A stretch of 64,000 nt of DNA from Spinacia oleracea. Taxonomy: Eukaryota > Streptophyta > Magnoliopsida > Caryophyllales > Amaranthaceae. Shown piece after piece: positions 51,455 to 61,657 of the stretch. Below the pieces are notes generated by a model. It did no database searches and was not told where the DNA came from. It saw only the letters and a program-made list of their open reading frames with translations. The stretch covers positions 30,309,449 to 30,373,448 of the forward strand of contig NC_079491.1 of the NCBI RefSeq assembly GCF_020520425.1. Reading direction: 5' to 3'. The position numbers were made by a program, and so were the translations under genes. Positions within the stretch are counted from its first letter, which is position 1; each line of letters begins with the position of its first letter.

Positions 51455-54400
51455 CTAACTCTTGGGAGTCTCAGGAACAGCCCCTAGGGGAGCAACCTTC
51501 GAAGAACCCCCAGCAGTAGTGTCACCTTCGGAATTCGCCTTCTGGGCCCGAGCCACTGCAAGAGCATCTTGGCGTTCAGCTTCAGCTTCGTCTCGGTCAG
51601 CCTGGCATTCCACCAAGTGATCCTGGGCCCGCATCCAGAGAGGAACTTTCTCATTCCAAGGGAAATGAGGCATGTGCTTCGCAAACATGCGCCGAGCACC
51701 CAGGATACCATTCCAATACTGCTCTCTACACTGATCAGCAGTATAGACGTCAGCTCGCTCTTGCTCCAACTTCCGAATGGTCTCATCCTTCTCTCGGATC
51801 GTCAGCTTAAGAACAGGCACCTTGTCAGCTTGGTTCTGAATCATCTCCCGATTCTTGACAAACTGCTGAAGCCTCGCCTCCGCATCCTTACTCTCCTTAT
51901 CAGCCGCCTCAAATTTAGACGTCATCTCCTTGAGAAATCTGTCTTTTTCTTCAAGTTCGCTCGCAAACTTGGCGGCCATATCCTCCTTCTCCTTGTCGAA
52001 GGAAGCTATTTTTTCAGCATCCTCTTCGACTCGGAAGGTGAGCTTACCAACTTCGGTCCCGATCTGCTCAGCAGTAGCTCTAGCCTCGCGACTGTACTTA
52101 AGGTACAGCTGCTTGACTTCCACAAGCTCGGAGAAGAGCTGCCCAGCCTTCTGGTCCAAGATAGGAATATTACGAGCATAAGCCTCCTGATATCTCCTCA
52201 ATTGTCTCTCCTCAACCGAGCTGCACTCGGAAGCGAACGAGGACCAGAAGACAGCCTGGGAGCGAAGGAAAGATGAGAAAGAGTAGGAAAAACATAAAAC
52301 AAAGACACAAATCAAAGAGAAATCCAACACTTACCTCATTCAGGTAGTACTGGGCCATCATAGCCGGATTCCTCTCTTCAGCTCCAGGAACCCTCCACTG
52401 CGGATTGGCCCGAAGTAGATTCTCCCGAGCAGCTCGGGACCCACTAAAGATCACACGTGAGCCAGGGGGTTCTCTCCCAAAACCGGAGCCCTAGCAAACC
52501 GAGCCATCGCCTCCCTTACTTCCTCGGGGATCCGTTTCAGCGGAACATCCGAGCAAGGGTCAGCATGGATCAACCTGTCCAGGGCCGAAGTCGAAGTAGA
52601 GCCCAAAGTTGAGTGGCGCCTCTTCCTCGTCAGACCCTGTTCGGGCTGCTCCTCCTCAGCAGAGGGAACATCCTTCTTAGCCTCGGGAACCTCAACATCG
52701 GGGCCTGTGAGATCCACCATCTCCTTATCTGGACTTCTCTCTCTTTTGAGAGGAACGTCAGCAAATTCCTTCTTCTCCTCGGCCACGATAGGGACATCCG
52801 AGCCAGGAACAGAGTCGTTTTCGATCGCCTCCATCACCTTGGTGATATCCTGGATCTCAATCCCTAAAGCAGTAGACGGCTTCAGAGGAGAAGGGATGGT
52901 ATCTTCCTCAGCCAACGGTTGGTCCACGGGCGGCGGTTCCGCAACCACCACACTCTTTAACTTCTGCCCTGGCAAGGGCATGAAGTGAAGAAGGTTCTTA
53001 GGAGGAGGCATGTCTTCCGAAGCCGTTTCCTACAAAACAAGCTTTCAAAGATCAGCTTCGGAAAAGGAAAATACGGACTACAAGAAAGCTCCTAAGTCAG
53101 AGCAAATACCTTCTCCGAGGACTGAGAAACCTTCGCCTTCTTCAGATGCGCAGAAGACTTCAGAAGAGTGCTACCCTTCCTTTTCCTTTGATCCTAATAA
53201 AAGGAAACAAAAGATCAATAAATTCAGAAGAAGACAAAAGAAAAAATTAAGAAAAAAGGCGAAGTACCCGGTTCCTAGATAAAGAGATATCTATCCAAGC
53301 CGGGGATGAAACCGAAGGAACGGCGCGCGGCACAGCGTCAGTCCCAGGACCCTAGAAATATGGTTCAGGACCAAGACGTTAGCCGACGGCCAACCAAAGA
53401 GAAAGAAAAGACAAACAAAAACCGAGCCGATAGAAACACTCACCGGATCCGAAGTTGTCCTCAAAACAGGAAGCACGACCTTCACTGGAACAGCTTCGGG
53501 AGAGGAGGCAGAATCCCACGGATCAGCTCGAACTTCGGATATCCGAGCAACACCCGAAGGAGACAACACGTAATCCTTCAGGCGAGGATTACGAGGATTC
53601 TCTTTCCCGAACTTGTAATCAGGAGCCGAGTCGTGAATAGTTTGCAGATCCAAAGAAATGCCCAAAATCTTAGGATCAAGACAGCTAAAGCCGTACTCTG
53701 CAAAAACAAATTACAAAACGAATCAGTAAAACGAAGGAAAAAAGAGGAGGACAAACTCACTGAAACACGGTCCCAGCCGAAAGACACCTACCCCTGTCAA
53801 AAATCCTGCTGAGACCGGCGACAGCAAGAATGTCCTCCCGCAAGATGTAGTTAAGATTCGGGAGCCAGCTAGACGGCAGTTTATAATTATCCTCCCGAGC
53901 CAAGAACCACTGGAGGAGATCCACGTAGTGTTGATGGTTCCGATCCGGAGCAGCCACCCCCACCATGTCAGGATCAGGAGTCACGAACCATTTGGGAGGG
54001 CGATAAAAATTGGGGTGCTTCGGATCCGTCGGCACGCGAACAAGCAACCACTCTGTCTTCCATTTATGGTCGGAGCTAAGGTAAGGGTATGCCGTAATGT
54101 AGTTCGGCTACCCTCTCCTTCGGGACTTTTTGTTGATGATGGTCCACCAACCATACCCATCACCCTTGGAAGCATGGTTGAAAGACAGATCGTGGAGATC
54201 CCGAAAAACGGAGACAGAGCAGGGAAAGTTAACAAAGTCGCACACCCATCTAAATCCGATGATGTGCCTCATAGACTTGGGTGTAAGTTGGGCCAAACAG
54301 ATGTTGTACGACACCAGGAGCTCGGAAATGAACGGATCCAAGGGAAAGCGGAGACCGTTCTCCAAGTGATGAGTGTACACAGAGATGAACCCCCTCGGCG

Positions 54401-54866
54401 GATGAGTCACCCGAGGACGCTCCTGATAGGGAAGTTCACACCAGTACCCCAAGGCATGCTGGATTACGTATAGCTCCTCGGCCTTCCGATGGTAGTTCCC
54501 CAGCTTCGCCTCCACTAACCAGTCTCCACTAACCGATTTCTCCAACGGACCATCGATCTTGGTGGTCTCATGCAAGATCGGAGCATACTTACCCTTCGGA
54601 TCAGCTTCAGTCCAATGAACTGGAAACTCAGGGTAAGGACGACGGACACCCGAAGAACCAGCTTTCTTACCAGAAGCAGCGCGTTCAGACACGCCAGACC
54701 CGCCAACAGCGCCATCTTTGGAGGCGTCCCAACCAGTCGAGCGTTTCTCCACCGGTCTCTCCGAAGGCCAACCCCTCGAAGTTTTCTGTACCCTTCCCGA
54801 AGGCACATCCTCCCTCTCACTAGAGGAGCCAACGAAGAACTTACTTTTGCCCTTATTCTTTGCCAT
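51455..54866 (-). pseudogene. Antisense six-exon gene of the Tat element (Transposase_28-like plus coiled coil)
   Basis: ATG at 54866. Exons on -: 54866-53792, 53697-53444, 53351-53268, 53193-53110, 53029-52335 and 52255-51455; each junction has GT-AG and matching phase. Exon 1 contains VTHPPRGFISVYTHHLENGL...LAQLTPKSMRHIIGF (about residues 150-205), the putative gypsy-type transposon domain PF04195. Middle exons are acidic and Pro/Ser-rich. The last exon is a long coiled coil (EERQLRRYQEAYARN, then heptads to about 51600). Two faults: an in-frame TAG at 54110-54108 and a two-base shift near 52445-52455, where GTGT occurs. Function unknown; the accessory gene of Grande/Retand-type elements is the recalled precedent. 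It has its own upstream TATA box. Confidence 0.82.
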
Positions 54867-55120
54867 GGTTGCGAATTCTCGGCCTAGGGTTTAGATTGAG
54901 GAGTAGAGGAAAGAACGAAAAAGTAAGGGAAATTCAGAAGCAAGTTACCTTTTTCCGAAGCGGAATTCGCCGACAAAACGAACGATACAAGTTCCCGAAG
55001 TCTAAAGCTGGCTGAATTTCGTAGATCTTAAGAAACTCGAAAACTGCGATCGCCGGAAAAAGAGAGGAAGTTTGTTTAAAAGAGAGAGAAAGTAAAGTTT
55101 GAAGGAAGCTTGGCGCCCAG

Positions 55121-55128
55121 TATTTATA
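55121..55128 (-). promoter_or_regulatory. TATA box of the antisense gene
   Basis: On the - strand CTCTATAAATACTGGGCGCC is an excellent TATA context, about 255 bp upstream of the ATG at 54866. It lies inside the element and outside the LTR, so the antisense gene seems to be transcribed from an internal promoter. Confidence 0.65.
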
Positions 55129-55289
55129 GAGAAGGGAAGCGCATCAACTTATTTTCAACCCACGATCTCCATGACACAATGCAAATCCCAACACTTGTCA
55201 TCAATGCAAATCATCCCTTTTCAAAAAGGAGAGGGAACTTTTGGACTTCTGACAACTGGAAACCCACCCATTTAATTCTAAATGGACCG

Positions 55290-55305
55290 GGTCTGGGGGG
55301 CATGT
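55290..55305 (+). other. Polypurine tract of the Tat element
   Basis: GGTCTGGGGGGCATG ends directly at the 3' LTR start. The G-rich run fits the plus-strand primer site. Confidence 0.6.
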
Positions 55306-55732
55306 TGTTTGGGCTCCCAATTGATACTCAATTGAGCCACTAAATCCAAAGCCCAATGGCTCTAAACAACAACATCAAACCTACCACAATGGCTATTCAG
55401 CCATCCATTAAGGCCCAAGGCCCAATAGCAATAAATGACCTATGGGCATTTATTATGCAAACACTATAAATAGGCCGCCAAGGCTCACACCTCAAGGTAC
55501 GTCCAATTTATCGCCTTAAGACTACTCTTCTAGAGAACTTCTCTCTAGAATCCGAGCATCGTTCTTACTTAGGCATCGGAGGGGCTTTCCTCGGAAACAC
55601 CCCCGAGGCTAGTAACTTTACTCTTGTGCAGGTGAATTCGGACTCGACTCATTCAAACAAGTAAGATCTTCAACACATACAAAAGGGCCTTCATTCGAAG
55701 CCCATTGTTTCCACCTTTACAACACCGGAACA
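55306..55732 (+). repeat. 3' LTR of the Tat element
   Basis: Near-identical to 33772-34197 with one extra T (TTGTTTCC). Its TATA box is at 55465-55472, on the same strand as, and about 830 bp upstream of, the U-box gene start codon. Confidence 0.95.
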
Positions 55733-55737
55733 GTAAG

Positions 55738-56299
55738 TTTGTAACTTGTAACTTTGTAAGGTATCCTCAGCTCGACTTTATTTTTAATTTTTTTTTTAAG
55801 TTTAGAATTTGCCATGAAAATGAATCTTTTTTAATACTTCAAGTACGTATACGTAATACGTGGGCCTAAATAAACCTCCAATCTAAAACTTACACATGTC
55901 AATCATTTTTTCCAAAAAAGTCACATAAAAATGTGATATAATTCGCATGGTCTTCTCTAACAATTTGACCAGCAAAATGAGAAATTATGACCGGTAAACC
56001 ACAGCCAAAAGACAGGAACACCCAGTATTTAATTAATTAATTAACCTTTGCAATAAATGATTCCAATATAAATATATTATATATGGGTAATAGTACATAT
56101 TCTCTTTAGTCTCGATCATACGTTACGTTCAAACCTCATTATTATTTTTATTATTACAAAATCAAATAAAATCACATTTCTTCGTTTTTATTTTAAACAT
56201 CTTCAACAGCCGCTTATTTTTACCATAATAATAATTCAGGGAAAGAATATTTTGTTTATTTAACTCCTTACCTTTTTCTTGTTTTTTTTCACTTACAAC
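55738..56299 (+). promoter_or_regulatory. Upstream region of the U-box gene
   Basis: AT-rich, no ORF. A possible TATA box lies in the AATATAAATATATTATATA stretch near 56067-56086. The Tat LTR ends at its left edge. The exact transcription start cannot be read from sequence. Confidence 0.35.
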
Positions 56300-57036
56300 A
56301 TGGAAAACCACGACGAAGTCGAGGTGCCCCAATATTTTGTTTGCCCCATTTCCCTCCAAATCATGCTAGACCCCGTCACCGCCGCCACCGGCATCACGTA
56401 CGATCGATCTAGTATCGAGCGGTGGCTAAAGGCGGCTGTGAATCATGAACCCGTATGTCCCGTGACAAAACAGGCTCTTCCTAGCCAACATCTGACCCCT
56501 AACCACACCCCACGGCGGCTCATCCAAGGTTGGTGCGTTGCCAATGCTAGCCATGGTGTGGAACGAATCCCCACCCCTAAAGCTGTCCTTTGTCGGGCCC
56601 ACATCATGAAGATCCTTCGTGGGCTTAGTATACCTCACCTGCAGTCCGCCTCACTTGATCAGCTCCTTTCATTGATTGATCATGCCAAGGATGAAGATAG
56701 GAATCTCATGGCGGAATGTGGGGTCGTCAAAGCTATGGTTGCGTTGATTATCAAATGTTTTAAGGAAAGGAAGACCACATTTCTTGAGGAAGCCTTAAGG
56801 ATTATTACGACTATTTGGATTCCGGCTAACGTGTCTTCTGAGGTGAGAGCCATTGTAGCAGACAATATTGAACTAATTGATGCCATCACATGGGTCCTCC
56901 TACTAGACCAGGATGAGATAGTCGAAAGGTCAAACTAATTAAGGAGTTGGTTAAGGTTGCGGGCTCCAGCCTCGTCGAGAGGTTCAAGCCTGACTTCTTC
57001 AAGGGAGTTGTGGGTATCTTATTAGATTATCATCAC

Positions 57037-57086
<50 letters not shown>

Positions 57087-57615
57087 AAACATCAATGTGG
57101 GCCCTGTAAAGGCAGCCCTCCGAGTTTTACTGGAGGTGTGTAAACATGGGCGGAACAGGCATAGAATCATTGATGCCAACACCATTTTCCACCTAATTGA
57201 GCTTGAATTAGAGTTGGGCCTGGCCCAACCCGACAAGATTAAAAAAGTGAGCGAGCTAGTGTTTTGCCTCTTAGCCCAATTATGCTCCTGTGCGGACGGG
57301 AGAGCCCAGTTCCTAGCCCATTCAGGGGGTATAGCAGTGGTATCAAAGAGGATATTGCGGGTGTCAGCGGTGGTGGATGACCGGGCGGTTCATATTTTCG
57401 GGCTAATATCGAAATTCTCGGGCACAAAAGAAGTGTTGCATGAGATGTTAAAGGTGGGTGCAGTATCAAAGTTGTGCATGGTGTTGCAGGCAGATAGTGC
57501 AAAATATTTGAAAGATAAAGTGAGGGAAATACTAAGGATGCATTCCCATGTTTGGAACAACTCACCTTGTGTTCAGGTTTACCTTTTAACAAGGTATCCT
57601 ATGTTGCAATTTTGA
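56300..57615 (+). pseudogene. Plant U-box E3 ubiquitin ligase (PUB22/23/24-like), frame interrupted
   Basis: A single-exon gene in two frames. The first (56300-56938, 213 codons) starts MENHDEVEVPQYFVCPISLQ. It has a U-box at about residues 8-82: CPISLQIMLDPVTAATGITYDR, IERWLKAAVNHEPVCPVTKQ, then LTPNHTPRRLIQGWC and ASHGVERIPTPK, as in plant PUB22/23/24-type ligases, which transfer ubiquitin from an E2 and act in stress and immune signalling. The second frame (56947-57615) carries the C-terminal armadillo-like helices (VKAALRVLLEVCKHGRNRH, VLHEMLKVGAVSKLCMVLQ). The shift is one base, near 56925-56930, in an A run. Poly-Asn (16 N) sits in the second half. Restored length would be about 435 residues, usual for the family. 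It could be an allele-specific null, or a sequence error. Confidence 0.85.
57036..57084 (+). repeat. (AAT)n microsatellite in the U-box coding region
   Basis: About 16 AAT triplets in frame, encoding poly-asparagine in a loop between armadillo-like helices. In-frame length change would not break the protein. Confidence 0.9.
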
Positions 57616-58652
57616 TAATACTTTATAAGCTTACTTGCTTCTTTTTAATTTGGGATTTTCTTTTACAATTGTAAATTACTACTTCACTTCCTACTACTTA
57701 TATACATGATCCTAATACAAAATTTTCATATCATTTTCAATTATTAATATCGATTCCATATTATAATTTGAGAGATCGAGGTGGTATACGGAGTGTAAAG
57801 TAGTGCGAGGTACGTACAATTAGAGAGCTATTTGGACCAAGGATATAAGGATACAATACACTCTTTCACATCCTTATCAGATTTTAGTTTTGATTGATTT
57901 CACAACTAGTAATTGGATCATATTTGATTGCTGACTTTTGGGTAGACAGTGAATTATGTTTGACAAGGTCTAATTGTACCTTCCAAAAATATTAATACAA
58001 GTTGACATTTATGGTATGTATGTTGTAGGCAAATTTGCGAGAAATGATCTTTTATAACCCAAATTTTGCGAGAAATGACCTTACTATATATATGAATATA
58101 TATTATGGAAATTTTGTTTTAAATAATTAAACGTTTAGACGATTTCTTGTTATGAATCCAACCTTTGAATTATTATTTAATAATTCAACCTTTGCACCCC
58201 CACCCACTTTTACTACACCCTAATGACCGAGAATCAACTAAGAAGGTCAGCTTTTATTTATTTTTTATTTTTATTTTCTGCTTCCTTTTTCCTTCTCCCT
58301 CCTCTTTCTTCTGTTTTGTTCTTTAAGTTAAAACTCTAGCTTTTACATTTCATTCAGGGAAGACCACCATTATCGCCGCCCATTTATACACTAACCACAC
58401 CGGAGAATCGGAGATACCCACAAAATACCCTAACTCAATGCTCATAATCACCACAAGAAATACCCATATACTACAAGTCTACAACCCCATCACCCTCGCA
58501 TATCCCCTCTCTTTCTCACTCCTCCACAACAACGTACCCCACTACAAGCAGCATCGCACCCCTCTTCCTTGCCAGCCCCACTAGAAAAGCTACCCCCACT
58601 CGAGAAATCCAACCTCCGTCTCCACGAAACACCGTACTTACCATGAAAGGAG
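57616..58652. other. 3' UTR and spacer after the U-box gene
   Basis: No gene. It contains a direct repeat GCGAGAAATGA.CTT (near 58038 and 58070) and ATTCAACCTTTG/ATCCAACCTTTG words near 58158-58195 similar to the TIR of the MULE at 31214, so it may hold a decayed MULE end. A pyrimidine-rich, C-rich stretch at 58360-58620 has no conserved ORF. Confidence 0.35.
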
Positions 58653-59505
58653 CCATCAAGGGGTGAAACATCATCATTAATGAGAAAGGAATGCGAACCT
58701 TCCTGAATAAAGTTAGTGCAGTTTTAAATGCAAGTGTCAGCCTGTGCGAGTCGGCTAAGTGTCTCTATATAGTTATCGATCTTCAAATTACTATGAACAC
58801 TTATGAAACTCTTTGGTTGGAGAAAAGAAGAAATCGTTACACATCCACTGTAAAGACAGTTACCAACGTGTTCAGTTATAGAATAATTAGCTCTCACTGA
58901 AAACTGAAATAGAAGAGGATAATCTTGAGAATCATGACGAGGAGGAGAATCTTTAGGTGAAAGAGGAGAATTTTTAGGTGAAAGAGGATAATCTTTAGGT
59001 GAAAGAGGAGGAAAATCTTTTGAATGTTTACGTTTAGCTTTAGATTAAGATTAGGCTTAGGTTTAGATGGCTCAAATTCAATCCACTCAGCCTGCGTTTG
59101 CTCCCACACTTGTTTATGCCCTGCTACTTTTTCTTTGAACCATTGACAGCGTTCGAATCCTTCTCCACCCGTTTTGAATTCAGAAAGAATCACTTTTCCA
59201 ACCTCACATACAAGATAAGCTTCAGTTATAAAATGAATTCTGCAATAAGAAAATAATAATAAATAAATAAAGGCGACATTAAACTAAACTGTGTAAAGTA
59301 TTCAAGTCTTATAATTTAAAACTAACCCTAAATCACATAACAACTCTGAATCGGTAGTTCCCGTGGACTCTTCTTCATTAACATTTTTACCCTTCTTGTC
59401 TATGTACACTATATCATAAAATTTCTTTGCTGGTTCAATTGCCTCTAAAGATCTTCCCTCTGTCCGATGTTTCTTCCAGCGTTCTTCCCAATATTTTGGA
59501 TCAAC
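58653..59505 (-). pseudogene. Duplicated unknown gene, copy A (degenerate)
   Basis: Upstream exon 59505-59327 follows TTGTTTAG and begins VDPKYWEERWKKHRTEGRSL; it has a donor at 59326. The next exon starts at 59239 after TTATTGCAG and reads IHFITEAYLVCEVGKVILSE, then FERCQWFKEKVAGHKQVW. The phases agree (two bases plus one). Relative to copy B, the exon has an insertion and frame change near 59030-59050, 24-bp repeats of TCTTTAGGTGAAAGAGGA (58945-59010), and a premature TAA at 58726-58724. I recognise no family; the protein looks soluble and charged with a Ser/Pro linker. More exons may lie to the right of 59505. Confidence 0.6.
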
Positions 59506-59829
59506 CTAAACAATGGAAGCTTTTAGAGAGTTGAACAAATAACATCCAACTAGTCCTACACTCTAGACTAGCCATTACATTGACCATAATAAGCCTGCAA
59601 GTTTCCTTTCAATGGCATTGAATGCAAACGTGTAGTTCCTTAAGAGATATATCTCTTTCTAAATTACTTCATAGATGCATCACATTCATAGCCTGGCTTG
59701 AGGGAATTCATCAGCTTATATACAAAGCTAAGTTAACCCTATGCTCCTATCTCTAGCAGACTTGTGGGCGCAACTTGGGCAAGGTTCGCATTCCTTTTTC
59801 ATTACTGATGAAGTTTCACCCCTTGATGG
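58653..59829. repeat. Inverted repeat flanking copy A
   Basis: 58653-58702 (CCATCAAGGGGTGAAACATC, then GAGAAAGGAATGCGAACCTT) is inverted at 59781-59829 (AAGGTTCGCATTCCT ... GTTTCACCCCTTGATGG). Copy B keeps traces of both arms (61690-61738 and 63186-63215), so the arrangement predates the duplication. Confidence 0.75.
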
Positions 59830-61657
59830 ATTCTTTCAACAACGCTTCAAAGAATTTTTTAAATTATTATGCTTTTATGGATCTTGTACGTTAACAACTT
59901 TTTTTTCTTTCCGGTGATTACGATCTTTTGGAAATTGTAGGAAGTTCTTGCCACATCAAGTGAGGTGTGTCCAAAACAAAAAAAAAAAGTAAGTTGTGTC
60001 TATCAACCTCTATATCCATATGATCCTTAAGCCACATCTCTGGATTTGGGGCTGGTTTGCTACCATTTTGTTAAGTTTGGGTGGAGTAGTGTTCCTCAAC
60101 ATAATCTGGTATTCCATTAGTTGTATCAAATAATTGTATTACATGATCGTGACTGAAATTGAATTGTTGTTGATCTTCGATACTAGCAAGGACATTTGCT
60201 AGTTAAAAAGTTTGAGATATAAGAATGGTATATATAGTTTGTTTTGGTAGTTTTCGAATGAGATGGTTTGTATAGTGAATAAAGGTGAGTGCTATATTTA
60301 CTATTTCGTATTGAGTTGTGGATATAATGTAATGCATGAATTATGTTTCGAATATATTATATTAAGATAACTTGAACACTCCTGTTTTGGTCTGGTCTAC
60401 AGCAAGAAGAGAGTAAAGGAGTGGAAGAGAGGCAAAAGCTAGTTGTTGGCACAACCAAACAAACACACCAGCAGGCTTTAATTAATTCTATTGTACTCGT
60501 GCAACGCACAATGATTACTGCTCCTTAAATATTTTTGATAATTTAATAATTATTTACAAAAAGTTAATAAAATAAAATATATTTCGTAAATGAGTTCACA
60601 CCAATTGATTTAATTTTCCTTAAATAAATAATTAAAAAACATAAATTAAATGATATAGATTGGATGCTATCATTTGAACTACAATTTAAAACCATACATT
60701 AAAATATTTTATTTATTATGTTTCATTATTTTAATTTCCCATAAAATTAATATAAGTACAATTTTTTTTTTCCAAAATTTAATTACAATATTTTAATCAA
60801 ATAAAAAATATAATGATGAGCAAACCTAGTATTTAATAATGTTTTAATGGAATAATTTATCATGAAAAAAACGATCTATATCAAACTCATATCATCTTGT
60901 ATGTTAAAAAAAATGTAGTATTAAAGTTTTTTGTGATGTCATAAGATTAGGACATGTACAACGTGCGATAATTAATACACCGTATTAATATTTTTAATAA
61001 TTTGACAATTATTTACAGAAAAGTTAATAAAATAAACTATATTTCGTAAATGAATTTTTCATATATTAATTGATTTAATTTTTATTCGACATATAATAAA
61101 TAAAAAATTAAGTTGAATATGAATTGATGTCATAATTCAACCGCGGTTAAAAATAATATAATGAAATGTCTGATTGTTTTTTATACTCCATATATTTAAC
61201 TAATTTTAGTTTCCTGTAAAAACTTAAATATGAAAAACATTTCCAAAAATGATTGTACAATTTTATAATCAAATCACAAAAATAATAACATTTTAATGAA
61301 ATAGTTACAACAAATTTAAATGAAATAAAAATCCATACCTACAGTATCACATATATTCAAATTTTCTTTGTTCATATTCAAATCATTAATGAAAATTACA
61401 TTTAAAATTCATAAAAGTTGAGGTTTATTCTTACGCGTTGTAGCTAGGTTGTGTAAATAAATACATAGTTTAATACTCTGTAATAAATTCTATGTTATTT
61501 ATTCTTTTAGTAAACATTATTATGTCATTTATGGTTTTATAAAAAATTTTGTTTTTTTTTCATATAATTTAATTATTATTTTGTTAAAAATAAGTAATCA
61601 TAATTATGGTAAATATCTTAAAATTTTTAGAAATCATCGAATTAAAAGTAAAAAAAA
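59830..61657. other. AT-rich spacer between the two gene copies
   Basis: No gene. About 60525-60640 and 61000-61085 are an imperfect direct duplication sharing AATTATTTACA, AAAGTTAATAAAATAAA and TATATTTCGTAAATGA. Phrases such as CTCGTGCAACGCACA (60497) resemble decayed Helitron hairpins. Confidence 0.4.

Larger units (their letters stand above)
33772..55732 (+). mobile_element. Ty3/gypsy Tat-lineage retrotransposon with antisense gene
   Basis: LTRs of 426-427 bp start TGTTTGGGCTCCC and end CCGGAACA. TSD GTAAG lies at 33767-33771 and 55733-55737. The TTGGCGCC primer-binding site, gag, protease, RT, RNase H, archaeal-type RNase H-like domain and integrase are on +, followed by a long spacer with a spliced gene on -. 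An antisense ORF of the Transposase_28 type is known for Tat members such as Grande and Retand (recalled knowledge). Without the inserted copia element its size is about 11.6 kb. The LTRs differ by about four substitutions and one indel by eye, so it is young, but gag and pol carry frameshifts. Confidence 0.95.

Noticed and set aside
51569..52276. 235-codon + strand frame opposite the coiled-coil exon
   Set aside because: It is a shadow of the - strand exon, whose coiled coil and splice phases are coherent.
54076..54111. A 36-nt intron removing the stop in the antisense gene
   Set aside because: GT and AG are present, but 36 nt is too short for a plant intron and the interval keeps the reading frame, so a nonsense codon is simpler.
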